Of a stretch of DNA of 17,249 nt, positions 8,812-15,346 are shown one piece after another (position 1 is the first letter of the stretch; each line of letters begins with the position of its first letter). A model generated the notes under the pieces. The model searched no databases. It was not told the DNA's origin and was given only the letters and a program-made list of their open reading frames with translations. The position numbers were made by a program, and so were the translations under genes. Where the stretch lies: contig DXLY01000037.1 in NCBI GenBank assembly GCA_019414465.1, positions 1 through 17,249 of the forward strand, read 5' to 3'. The DNA is from Collinsella sp. Its GTDB lineage: Bacteria; Actinomycetota; Coriobacteriia; Coriobacteriales; Coriobacteriaceae.

Positions 8812-8836
8812 ATCGATTTCCTTGAGAGGCAAACAA

Positions 8837-9940
8837 GTGAGCGCCACATTATTCCATAACCCGTTTCGTCCCACTGCCGGCGCTGAGCCTCCGCGCATAA
8901 TTGGTCGTGATGATATTGCCCTTGAGTTTACCGAGAGTTTGAATTCGGGAATTGGTGCACCTGCGAGGCTCATGCGCGTTGCCGGGCCAAGGGGTTCCGG
9001 AAAAACTGTTTTGCTCTGTGATCTTAGAGATCGTGCACGAGAGCTTGGCTGGAAGACGGCTATTGTTTCTGCTGGTCCCAACCTATTGCTGGACCTGAAG
9101 GATCAGATTGCAGAATCCTCCCTTGCGACCAATGCTTCAGTCGGCGTAAATGCCGGCTTTGTTTCCGCTAAATTCGACGTTGTGCCAAAAGAGTCGAGTC
9201 TTAGAAAGTTGCTTGGCTCGGCCGCAAAGTCTTCCAAGGGCCTGTTTATTGCAATAGATGAGGTGCAGGATGCCCCGATTGACGATATGCGCGCTATTGC
9301 TTCTGCTGTGCAGCTTCTAATAGGGGAGAAAGTCGATATTGCTCTCGCATTTGCCGGATTGCCCGCTGGTGTTATGGATCTTATTAACGGCAAGGCACTT
9401 ACATTCTTGCGTCGTGCCCTCCCCGAAGATCTGGCGCCTATCAACCAGGTGGAGGTAGCGCTCTCTATGGGCGATAGCTTTATAGCGACTGGTTTGACCA
9501 TAGAGGACGATCTGCTGTCGAGAGCCGCTAAGGCCACGAAGGGCTATGCCTATTTGGTGCAACTGGTCGGTTACTCCATTTGGCAGCGCGCCAACTTGCA
9601 TCGTGTCAAAAGTGCCAACGTGAGCGAGCGCGATGTTATCGAAGGCATTGCGCTGGCAGAGGCTCGTTTTCACGATGTTGTTCACGAGCCCGCGATTTCT
9701 GGACTTGGACTCAACGATATCAAATATCTTTTGGCCATGTGCGAGGATAAGCAGCAGTCCAAATCATCTGAGATTGCTAAACGTATGGGTAAAAAGACCA
9801 ATGAGGTCAGCTCTATTAGGGCTAAGCTGCTACAAAGAGAGGTTATTCAGGCTCCACAGAGGGGCTACGTGCAGTTTGCCGTGCCGGACCTAGATATCTA
9901 TCTGCGAGAGAATGCCGCGGAGATTCTCGAGCGGTTCTAA
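8837..9940 (+). CDS. AAA-type ATPase with C-terminal winged-helix region
   Basis: A 367-residue P-loop ATPase of the AAA/Orc-like group often annotated simply as ATP-binding protein. Walker A is GPRGSGKT (50-57), Walker B LFIAIDE (136-142), and AFAGLPAG (171-178) looks like sensor 1, followed by a basic RRA that could give an arginine finger. A helical lid (about 215-285) leads to a C-terminal winged-helix-like part (about 290-355) with SSEIAKRMGKKTNEVSSIRAKL. GTG at 8837 is chosen because GAGAGG lies 7 nt upstream; the in-frame TTG at 8822 has no such site. DNA-linked ATPase activity is plausible from the family; the specific role is unknown. It is not in an operon with the glycosyltransferases, as it has its own promoter. 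Confidence 0.8.
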   Translation: MSATLFHNPFRPTAGAEPPRIIGRDDIALEFTESLNSGIGAPARLMRVAGPRGSGKTVLLCDLRDRARELGWKTAIVSAGPNLLLDLKDQIAESSLATNASVGVNAGFVSAKFDVVPKESSLRKLLGSAAKSSKGLFIAIDEVQDAPIDDMRAIASAVQLLIGEKVDIALAFAGLPAGVMDLINGKALTFLRRALPEDLAPINQVEVALSMGDSFIATGLTIEDDLLSRAAKATKGYAYLVQLVGYSIWQRANLHRVKSANVSERDVIEGIALAEARFHDVVHEPAISGLGLNDIKYLLAMCEDKQQSKSSEIAKRMGKKTNEVSSIRAKLLQREVIQAPQRGYVQFAVPDLDIYLRENAAEILERF

Positions 9941-9943
9941 ATC

Positions 9944-9977
9944 AAGGCATGAATAGCCGCCGGTTAACTGCCTTTTT
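9944..9977 (+). terminator. Possible Rho-independent terminator after the ATPase gene
   Basis: AAGGCA (9944-9949) can pair with TGCCTT (9969-9974), and the T-run 9973-9977 follows. The 19-nt loop could form a small inner GCC/GGT stem. The outer stem is short, so this is tentative. It starts 4 bp after the ATPase stop, where a terminator would be expected. Confidence 0.4.
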
Positions 9978-9985
9978 CGACTTGG

Positions 9986-10009
9986 CTCGCGTCCCCCCCC
10001 GCGCGCGAG
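9986..10009. other. Hairpin with an eight-C loop
   Basis: CTCGCG (9986-9991) and CGCGAG (10004-10009) form a 6-bp GC stem around a loop containing C8. It lies between the ATPase and the protease gene. The homopolymer may be slippage-prone; a function is not evident. Confidence 0.3.
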
Positions 10010-10098
10010 GACGTGCCCAAAGCGGCAATACTGATTGATTACGGAAGGGCATCTCAGGGTGCAATCGATATACTATTTGTCCAAATGAAAGGAAACCC

Positions 10099-10917
10099 AT
10101 GCAGCTATCTGAGCAGCTTCTGCACACGACGATTCGCATCGAAGCTTCGTTGGCCTCGGGAGGTTGCTCAGTTGGAACGGGTTTCTTTTTCAAGTTCTGC
10201 GACGACGGAAAGACCTATGTGCCGGCAATCGTGACCAACAGGCACGTGGTCGAGGGCGCGTACGAGTATCGCGTCATCTTTTCGAGATCTGACGAGAACG
10301 GAAACCTGCTCAATATAAACGAGCAACTTACCATGCGGGGCTCCGAGAGCGACTGGATCGCACACCCTGACGAAAGTGTTGACCTGTGCGTCTTACCCAT
10401 CGGTCCCGCACTGAATGGTTTTATCCGGGCGGGGAAGCATCTGCTTACCATACCGCTCAGCTTGGAGCTTCTGCCGACGGATAAGCAGATTCAAGACATG
10501 GGCTGTATGGACGAGGTGACCATGGTCGGATACCCCAACGGCATTTGAGATGAGGCCAACAACCTGCCGATCGTCCGTCGGGGTATCACGGCGACGCCCT
10601 ATAGGTACGACTATCAGGGGCAGAAAGAGTTCCTGGTTGACATGGCGTGCTACCCGGGATCGAGCGGTTCCCCGGTCTTTCTCTACAACGAGGGTACTTA
10701 TTTGGAGAACGATGCTGTGGTCATGGGCAAGAGGCTCTATCTACTTGGCATCCTTCGGGCTGTGCCCATCAGAACTCTTCTCGGAGACATCACCGTATCC
10801 ACGATTGCCCACGTGAGCGTTCAGGACATGTTGAATCTCGGCATCGTCATCAAATCCGAGCGTCTGAGGGACTTCGATCCCATCGTGAGGGAACGCTTGA
10901 GCGTTTCTGGAAATTAG
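10099..10917 (+). pseudogene. Trypsin-like serine protease interrupted by an in-frame TGA
   Basis: The frame starts at ATG 10099, with AAAGGA 5 nt upstream, and runs to TAG 10915-10917, broken only by TGA at 10546-10548 (codon 150). The first part has the trypsin-fold start SVGTGFFF, the catalytic His in TNRHVV (His49) and the Asp in SVDLCVLPI (Asp95). The part after the stop has the Ser motif YPGSSGSPVF (Ser189). The sequence around the stop reads GYPNGI-stop-DEANNLPIVRRG. In bacterial trypsin-like proteases of this type a Trp follows GYPNG-hydrophobic (from memory of the family), so TGG to TGA is the simplest explanation. The 149-residue product as read lacks the nucleophile. A downstream start at ATG 10642 would give only the Ser segment. 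I favour a nonsense mutation; readthrough is possible. Confidence 0.75.
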
Positions 10918-11096
10918 TATTTATTTGGCTCGCCCGCTCTGATGCCGCCCCCGCACAGCTGGTCGGCCTCGGCGTCCATCACCGCGTTCACGACCTGCTC
11001 GGCGAGGCGCCTGAGCAGCTCCTGCATGTCGATGGCGCCGTCGTCGAAACGGGGCATGGCGAGCATGTCCGGCGTCGGGTCTGATAAGATTTCCAT
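10914..11096 (-). pseudogene. IS256-family transposase, N-terminal remnant
   Basis: A leftward frame starts at ATG 11096, with AAAGGA 11 nt upstream. Its product has the mutator/IS256 N-terminal pattern: MQELLRRLAEQVVNAVMDAE followed by ADQLCGGG. In intact members an asparagine-rich NSRNGYRER-type segment would follow. Here similarity ends after LCGGG, at about 10945, and the frame closes just at the protease stop. The DDE catalytic domain is absent, so it cannot transpose. The stretch to its right, up to about 11185, probably includes the element's terminal region, but I cannot define the inverted repeat. Confidence 0.7.
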
Positions 11097-11113
11097 AGCG
11101 GTCTTCGTCCTTT

Positions 11114-11150
11114 CCTAGAACCTGTTGTTGTGGTGATTTCAGATTCTAGG
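11114..11150. repeat. Inverted repeat upstream of the IS256 remnant
   Basis: CCTAGAA (11114-11120) and TTCTAGG (11144-11150) are perfect 7-bp arms 23 bp apart, between the transposase start and the PglX fragment. A second small hairpin follows at once: GGCCGCT (11156-11162) with AGCGGCC (11171-11177). These probably belong to the element's end or mark the scar of its insertion. Confidence 0.4.
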
Positions 11151-11187
11151 ACGAGGGCCGCTCTTCGTTAAGCGGCCGCTGGGGCGT

Positions 11188-11718
11188 CACCCTTACACCA
11201 ACATTTTCGACGCGATCGGCCGCTTCGTGGACTTCGTGCGCGACGTGTGTGCTGAGGATGCTCTGGAAGAGAATCTCCGTTTTGTGTCTGATGCCCTGGA
11301 CGGTAAGTGCACGCCGCGTGAGATTATTCGCAACTACTTCCTCAAAGATTTCTACAAGGATCACTGCTCAACCTACCAGAAGCGCCCCATCTACTGGATG
11401 CTTGATTTCGGTAAGAAAAACGGCTTCAAGTGCCTTATTTACATGCATCGCTACCAGCCAGACCTGCTGGTCCGCGTACGCACTAATTATGTCCATGAAC
11501 AGCAAGAACGGTACCGCACGCAGCTCGCTCACCTAGAGGAAGCCGTGGCACAAGTTGATATCTCGCAACGCGTAAAGTTGAACAAGCAGATCAAGAAGCT
11601 CAACGATCAGCTCGCTGAGACTATAACCTTTGGGGAGAAGATTCACCATTTAGCAGAACAAATGATTGCGATCGGACTGAGGGATAAGCGTGATCGATTT
11701 CGGCATCTTTACCATTGA
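11188..11718 (+). pseudogene. pglX: BREX methyltransferase PglX, C-terminal fragment
   Basis: PglX is the adenine-specific DNA methyltransferase of BREX phage defence; it marks host DNA. About 160 residues of its C-terminal region are readable. They start near PYTNIFDAIGRFVDFV (11191) and include REIIRNYFLKDFYKDH, the characteristic KRPIYWMLDFGKKNGFKCL, YMHRYQPDLLVRVRTNYVHE, a coiled-coil stretch VKLNKQIKKLNDQLAE and EKIHHLAEQMIAI. The methyltransferase core with its NPPY motif is missing on the left, where the IS256 remnant lies. On the right, similarity stops after MIAI (about 11670). The usual DLDDGVKVNY ending is replaced by an unrelated GLRDKRDRFRHLYH. No other BREX gene (brxA-C, pglZ, brxL) is seen in the window. 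It is a non-functional relic trimmed at both ends. Confidence 0.78.
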
Positions 11719-12364
11719 CGGGGTGAAGAGGTTCTTGTTCGACGCCCTGCGCATCGATGGGTGCGAGTTCGGAGATATGCAGCTGCGTTTTCGCAGCGAC
11801 GAGGTTGGGACGTACGCCGATGTCCGGGAGAGGCTGGGGGAGTCCCTCGCCCCCGACGACCTGCTGCTGCACCTCAGGCACGTCACGGCCAACACGGATG
11901 GCTGCGCGTCCATTCGCGAGAGCGGGATTCTCGGAATCGGGGACGTGCTCTCGCGTCCTAGTGCGCTTACGCGTCTTTTCGAGGGCTGCGGGGTTCATTT
12001 CGACAAGGCGAGCCGAACCGTGTCTGTCGACGGGAGAAGGCTCAGCCTGGACCTGGTCGATGATGCCTTCCTCGGACGGGAGTCCTCGGAGCCGATAGAT
12101 GGACTTCTGTACATTCTGGCGGAAGACTCCCTCGTGAACTCCTTCATCCACAAGTCGTGCATCCGGGAGTACTCCACGCTTTCGCGGTATCCCGAGGCCA
12201 TATGGGCTCTGGAAGAGGTCGTCGGGCATGGGAACGAGGCGGTTTGGAGATGGAAGGACGCTGCGCGCCCATATGTTGTCGAGTTCACCGCGACTTTGAA
12301 GGAGCTCGATCTGTGTCGACTCCAGCCGGACGATGGGATGGGTTTTTGCAGGGCGGCGGTTTGA
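11690..12364 (+). CDS. Unrecognised protein, possibly ADP-ribosyltransferase-like; frame continues after shifts
   Basis: GTG at 11690 has GAGGG about 6 nt upstream and overlaps the end of the PglX fragment by 29 bp. As read the product is 224 residues. I do not recognise the family. Residues near 62-82 read LLLHLRHVTANTDGCASIRESGIL; the H-x-T followed by S-I-x-x-x-G-I is the N-terminal pattern of several ADP-ribosyltransferase folds such as DarT-like proteins, which is only a hint. Later comes RPYVVEFTATLKELDL. The frame ends in GFCRAAV and TGA (12362-12364) just after a GGGTTTT heptamer. Coding-looking sequence continues in the -1 frame, so the full protein was probably about 317 residues ending at 12641. 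Base composition is as GC-rich as the chromosome. Confidence 0.55.
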   Translation: MIDFGIFTIDGVKRFLFDALRIDGCEFGDMQLRFRSDEVGTYADVRERLGESLAPDDLLLHLRHVTANTDGCASIRESGILGIGDVLSRPSALTRLFEGCGVHFDKASRTVSVDGRRLSLDLVDDAFLGRESSEPIDGLLYILAEDSLVNSFIHKSCIREYSTLSRYPEAIWALEEVVGHGNEAVWRWKDAARPYVVEFTATLKELDLCRLQPDDGMGFCRAAV

Positions 12365-12641
12365 AGGAGTCCGTATTCAATAATCTGGTTTACCAGGCGC
12401 TCGGGGTCTGCGTGCGGGGTGCCCGCGAGGTTATCGCCTCCCTGCCTGCTGGCGGCGGGGTGCCCCGTCGTCGATCGTTCGGATAACCCCTCTGGATGAG
12501 TTCTGCGGCGACCCCGAAGCTGGCTTGGATTCCATGTGCGATAGGGAGGGGCGTTGTCGGATTTGCGACGAAGACGCTGTGGAGTCCCTGTCGGCGTTCC
12601 TTATCGCTAATGGGTATCTAGGGGAGGGCTTCTCGGGATAA
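12361..12641 (+). pseudogene. Continuation of the preceding gene in shifted frames
   Basis: After the upstream TGA, the -1 frame reads LKESVFNNLVYQALGVCVRGAREVIASLPAGG and closes at TAA 12484-12486. From the GGGG run at 12457-12460 the next -1 frame reads IVRITPLDEFCGDPEAGLD, then a Cys cluster (CDREGRCRIC), ending at TAA 12639-12641. Each piece looks like genuine protein and the junctions are at T5 and G4 runs. This fits a single 3' half disrupted by two one-base losses. A TTG at 12361 overlaps the upstream TGA as TTGA and could instead start a 41-residue peptide by coupled translation. I favour decay, with frameshifting possible at the first junction. Confidence 0.5.
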
Positions 12642-12821
12642 AACGGGTTTCGCTTGGTCTAATGCGTAGGATGACCAGTTTCGTGTTGTCCCAGCAGGGA
12701 ATCGCCCGACGGATCAGATTGCGGAAACATGGGGTTCCGATGCATGGGGTAGGCGAGGGGTCGTCGCCCTGATGTGCGAATGAGCTTCACCCTGCTGTCG
12801 CATTCTGTCCGTATGGATAAT

Positions 12822-12857
12822 GGCCGGCTTAAGGTGCCGGCCTCCTACCGGAGGAGG
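12822..12857 (+). promoter_or_regulatory. Double hairpin covering the ribosome site of the next gene
   Basis: GGCCGGC (12822-12828) pairs perfectly with GCCGGCC (12836-12842) around a 7-nt loop. Overlapping it by 2 nt, CCTCC (12841-12845) pairs with GGAGG (12850-12854) around TACC, inside the GGAGGAGG ribosome site (12850-12857). The second stem would hide the site; the first competes for two of its bases. The 223 bp between 12642 and the gene start hold no other supported feature. Confidence 0.45.
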
Positions 12858-12864
12858 TTGCGAC

Positions 12865-13215
12865 GTGCGCGCGATGATCGAGATTGAGTGGATGGACGGG
12901 CTTGTGACGAAGGTGCCGGAGTTCGCTCTGGGCGACGTATTCGGTGAAAGCGTTCAGGTAGAGCTCGATTTCAAGTTCGACGACGTGTCGGAGGGCCTCT
13001 GGGTCGAGGTGCGCCATCATAAACCGGACGAGGGCTCGGATGGCGACCCGCGCGAAAGGGCCTGTACGCTGCATGCGGACTGTCACTACGGTTTGGTCGA
13101 CGCGGTCGACCTCGACCGTATCTTCTGCGTTCTCTTTGAGGGGCAGCCGAGGATCTGCCGCATCGCGGGGGAGCTCGTGAACCTCTCAAGGGCCTGTGCT
13201 ATGGCTCAAGGTTGA
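12865..13215 (+). CDS. Unrecognised small acidic protein
   Basis: A 116-residue protein I do not recognise. GTG at 12865 is chosen because the very strong GGAGGAGG lies 7 nt upstream; the frame could extend to 12820, but that would read through the hairpin. It begins MRAMIEIEWMDGLVTKVPEF, is rich in Asp/Glu with short beta-like stretches (VQVELDFKF, LWVEVRHH), and has no signal peptide or membrane helix. The last few residues (after about RACAMAQG) run into the IS256 remnant on the opposite strand at 13211, so the original C-terminus may have been changed. The strong ribosome site and its masking hairpin suggest translational control. Function unknown. Confidence 0.5.
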   Translation: MRAMIEIEWMDGLVTKVPEFALGDVFGESVQVELDFKFDDVSEGLWVEVRHHKPDEGSDGDPRERACTLHADCHYGLVDAVDLDRIFCVLFEGQPRICRIAGELVNLSRACAMAQG

Positions 13216-13303
13216 CGCGCTACTGAACGTTGTCGGTGCGCAGCCTCGCGTGGCGCTCGTAGGGGAAGTCCAGGTAGGTCAGCGCGTCGGCCTCTGCCTC
13301 CTG
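13211..13303 (-). pseudogene. IS256-family transposase, C-terminal-side remnant
   Basis: Read leftward, this short stretch gives QEAEADALTYLDFPYERHAR, then LRTDNVQ, a TAG stop, and RVN. It matches the conserved IS256/mutator segment A-L-x-Y-L-D-F-P-x-E-x-x-x-x-L-R-T-N-N-V-Q-E-R-x-N. The stop sits exactly where Glu is expected (GAG to TAG). The arginine-rich end of the protein is missing. It has the same orientation as the N-terminal piece at 10914-11096, but the two cannot be one split element, because their order is reversed. Confidence 0.6.
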
Positions 13304-13361
13304 TTACCGTTCATGGGAAATCGGTCAATTGGGAGCGCGGTGGAAATCCTGGACCGTGTTC

Positions 13362-13592
13362 CTACGCTACAAGACCTAGGCTTCTTCGGTACTGCATCGG
13401 GCTCATATAGCCCAGGTCGCTCTTGCAGCGCTTGTCGCGATACCAGACCAGATAGGCGTACAGCATCTTCATGAATTCCCCCATGCCAACATCGTCCCAG
13501 CCCCTTCCGTAGAAGAGCTCCACCTTCAGCCTGCCGAAGCCCTCCGTCCTTGAATTGTCGGATGAGCACCCCTTTCTCGACATCGAGCGCGC
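13362..13592 (-). pseudogene. IS3-family transposase OrfB, C-terminal remnant
   Basis: The leftward frame ends at 13362 and its last 75 or so codons match the IS3-family integrase domain end. They read SMSRKGCSSDNSRTEGF, GRLKVELFYGRGWDDVGMGE, YLVWYRDKR, and the terminal MSPMQYRRSLGLVA. The Glu of TEGF is the third catalytic residue of the DDE triad; the usual second Phe (GFFGRLK) is missing, a one-codon deletion. The two catalytic Asp residues are lost because homology stops near 13592, where the ISL3 region begins. The element's end probably lies around 13320-13360, where GTGTTCC and nearby sequence look terminal-repeat-like. The open frame further right, to 14069, is antisense to ISL3. Confidence 0.7.
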
Positions 13593-13637
13593 GAGGTCCT
13601 GGGCTGCGCATAGCCGATCCGGCCCTGCCACCGGTAG

Positions 13638-14055
13638 TGGCCGCCGCGGTCGCTGGCTTACGCCTTGAGGAAGCGCGCCCGGGACCTCGGCCCCTACGAG
13701 GCATCGGCATTGTGCCAGCTTCGATCGGAGGCGGGCTGCTCGAGCCTCATGACCGCATACGACCTCAAAGAGGACTTCTTCGACATCTACGACGAGCACC
13801 CGCTCTCGCGGGAGGATGCCGAGGATGCATTCGATGCGTGGAAGGCATCCATCCCCGATGACAAGGCCTACGATCCCTTCCGGGGGCTTGCGAAGGCCGT
13901 GGAGAACCACCGCGAGTTCATATTTAACTACCGGGATTGTCCGAGCCGCATCTCGAACGGTTACACGGAATGCGCGAACCGCCTCATCAACGAGACTAAC
14001 ATGATGGGGCGTGGCCACTCCTTCGAGACGCTGCGCGCGCGTACGCTCTATCGCA
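13638..14055 (+). pseudogene. ISL3-family transposase, C-terminal remnant
   Basis: The rightward frame is open from 13638, just after a TAG. It reads SLAYALRKRARDLGPYEA, then AYDLKEDFFDIYDEHPLSRE, AFDAWKASIP, and the family-typical NGYTECANRLINETN, ending GRGHSFETLRARTLYRS. These are hallmarks of the DDE domain end in ISL3 transposases. The N-terminal zinc-finger/HTH part and the first catalytic Asp residues are absent. At about 14056 the sequence switches to the IS30 remnant; what follows in this frame is out-of-frame read-through. Confidence 0.72.
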
Positions 14056-15105
14056 GTTTGTCCCGTCACAGAGGTATGGCCCTACGCCTGTCATCTCGGC
14101 TGTCGGAACAGGAGTGGGTGCGGTTACCCCAAGTGTCGCTACGACGCTGCCTATCGCACCCGCCTGTCCGCGGCCCGTGAAGGGTTATGTCTCACCGCTG
14201 ACGAGCTCGCCGCCATGGTCGCGATTGCGGTCCCTTTGTTTAGGCGGGGGCAGAGTTACGAGACCATATGGGCCACACATGCTGACGAGCTTCCTGTGTG
14301 CGTGCGCAGTGCCTGCTCCTATCAGGAGAGGGACAGGCGCGCCTTACCTGCTTCTCCCGCGAAAGGACCGTATGAGGAAGCGTAAGCGCAGGGATGTCGA
14401 AGGTGCTGGGCGCGACGGGGTTGACCGCACTGGCCGTACCTACGCCGAATTCGAGGCGCTCTCGCTTGCCGACAGGTCGCGCGTGGTCCAATGTGACTCA
14501 GTTGAGGGCTACGAGCGCAACACCTACGACATCCTGAGCGCACACATCGTGGCCCGGGCGTTCCAAATCTATTTGCGCAAGCGTCATGCCAGCTCCGGCA
14601 GCCATCGTTGCCTGCCTCGACCATATAGAGAGTCTCATAGGCTCTGTTGCTGCCTTCGAGGCTATCTTCGGCATCCTGCTAGTCGATTGAGGAGTCGAGT
14701 TCGATGATTGGAAGGGCCTGGAGCGCTGGTGTCTCGAAAGCGGAGCTCGGCGCTGCCGCGTGTTCTGCTGCGACGCGATGAGATCCAACCAGTAGTCGGC
14801 ATGTGAGCGCAACCACGAGCAGCTCAGGCGCATTCTGCCCAAAAGCCGTAGTGGCGGTGCTCTGAGCCCCTACGACGTTGTAGTATGCTGCAGCCACGTA
14901 AACTCTTGCCCGCTTGCTGGACTCGCTGGCAGGTGTCCATTCGAGCTCCTCGGAGACCTGTTGCTGTGCGGCATCGGATGATCGCTTCGGGCTGTCCCTC
15001 GACAGCGAGCTCGCCGTCTCGCCCGATAAGGGGTCATCCCCGACGGGGTGCTACCAGGCCTACGAGCGGGGCGAAGGCTCTTGGGCCGCCGGGTGTCAGT
15101 GGTAG
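14056..15105 (+). pseudogene. IS30-family transposase, N-terminally deleted and frameshifted
   Basis: Several frames together spell an IS30 transposase. The first gives CPVTEVWPYACHLGC, GCGYPKCRYDAAYRTRLSAA and RRGQSYETIWATHADELPV. A second gives KRKRRDVEGAGRDG, GRTYAEFEALSLADRSRVVQ and CDSVEG (first catalytic Asp, about 14495). A third gives GILLVD-stop-GVEFDDW (second Asp), FCCDAMRSNQ-stop-SAC and ERNHEQLRRILPK (catalytic Glu). In-frame stops are TGA 14688-14690, where Arg is expected, and TAG 14793-14795, where Lys is expected. The N-terminal HTH region and the left terminal repeat are gone; the right repeat at 15094-15119 survives. It is not active as read. Confidence 0.75.
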
Positions 15106-15147
15106 CGTGAAACTGAACACTTGTTCAGTTTCACGCTACCACTGACA
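15094..15147. repeat. Two 26-bp inverted repeats in an IS30-type IR-IR junction
   Basis: The arms 15094-15119 and 15122-15147 are perfect reverse complements of 26 bp, starting TGTCAGTGGTAGCG on the left, with only CT between them. Bases just outside the arms do not pair. 26-bp repeats and 2-bp spacing are the known dimensions of IS30-family ends and of their abutted IR-IR intermediates. The left arm belongs to the IS30 remnant. No T-run follows, so it does not look like a terminator. Confidence 0.75.
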
Positions 15148-15321
15148 GTTCGCAAGCTTCATTATGAATTCAGGGTACCTCATCTTGTCGATGCGGGATT
15201 GGCGCCCAGAGCTGGGGTCCCGCCAGAGTGCGATACGCCGTGTGCCGAACATGCAGGCGCGACCGTTGACGCCTTCTTCTCTTCTGCCGGAATCCACGCA
15301 GAAAGCATTCTGTACGACAGG
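15136..15321 (-). pseudogene. Possible remnant of an unidentified gene truncated at the IS30 repeat
   Basis: A leftward frame without stops runs from 15321 into the right-hand repeat, ending at TAG (15136-15138) inside it. It reads in part RIALWRDPSSGRQSRIDKM and RYPEFIMKLAN, followed by CQW contributed by the repeat. The composition looks protein-like, but there is no family match I can name and no good start (an ATG lies in the middle). It may be the tail of a gene cut by the insertion. It fills most of the 199 bp between the repeat and the nucleotidyltransferase gene. Confidence 0.25.
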
Positions 15322-15346
15322 CTATGCCAGGTGTTCTACCAAATGG

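Noticed and set aside
8627..8836. CGATA repeats as a CRISPR array or plasmid-type iteron origin
   Set aside because: Units are only 5 bp with uneven spacing, with no spacers or replication protein nearby; promoter regulation is simpler.
11227..11718. Intact 163-residue gene starting at GTG 11227
   Set aside because: PglX similarity begins upstream of this codon, no ribosome site precedes it, and the protein lacks the methyltransferase core, so it is a fragment.
13593..14069. Right-hand part of the minus-strand frame that ends in the IS3 remnant
   Set aside because: Only the last 75 or so codons match IS3. The rest is antisense to the ISL3 remnant and has no independent support.
15094..15147. 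Long palindrome as a transcription terminator
   Set aside because: No T-run follows on either strand, and the 26-bp arms with a 2-bp gap fit IS30 ends much better.
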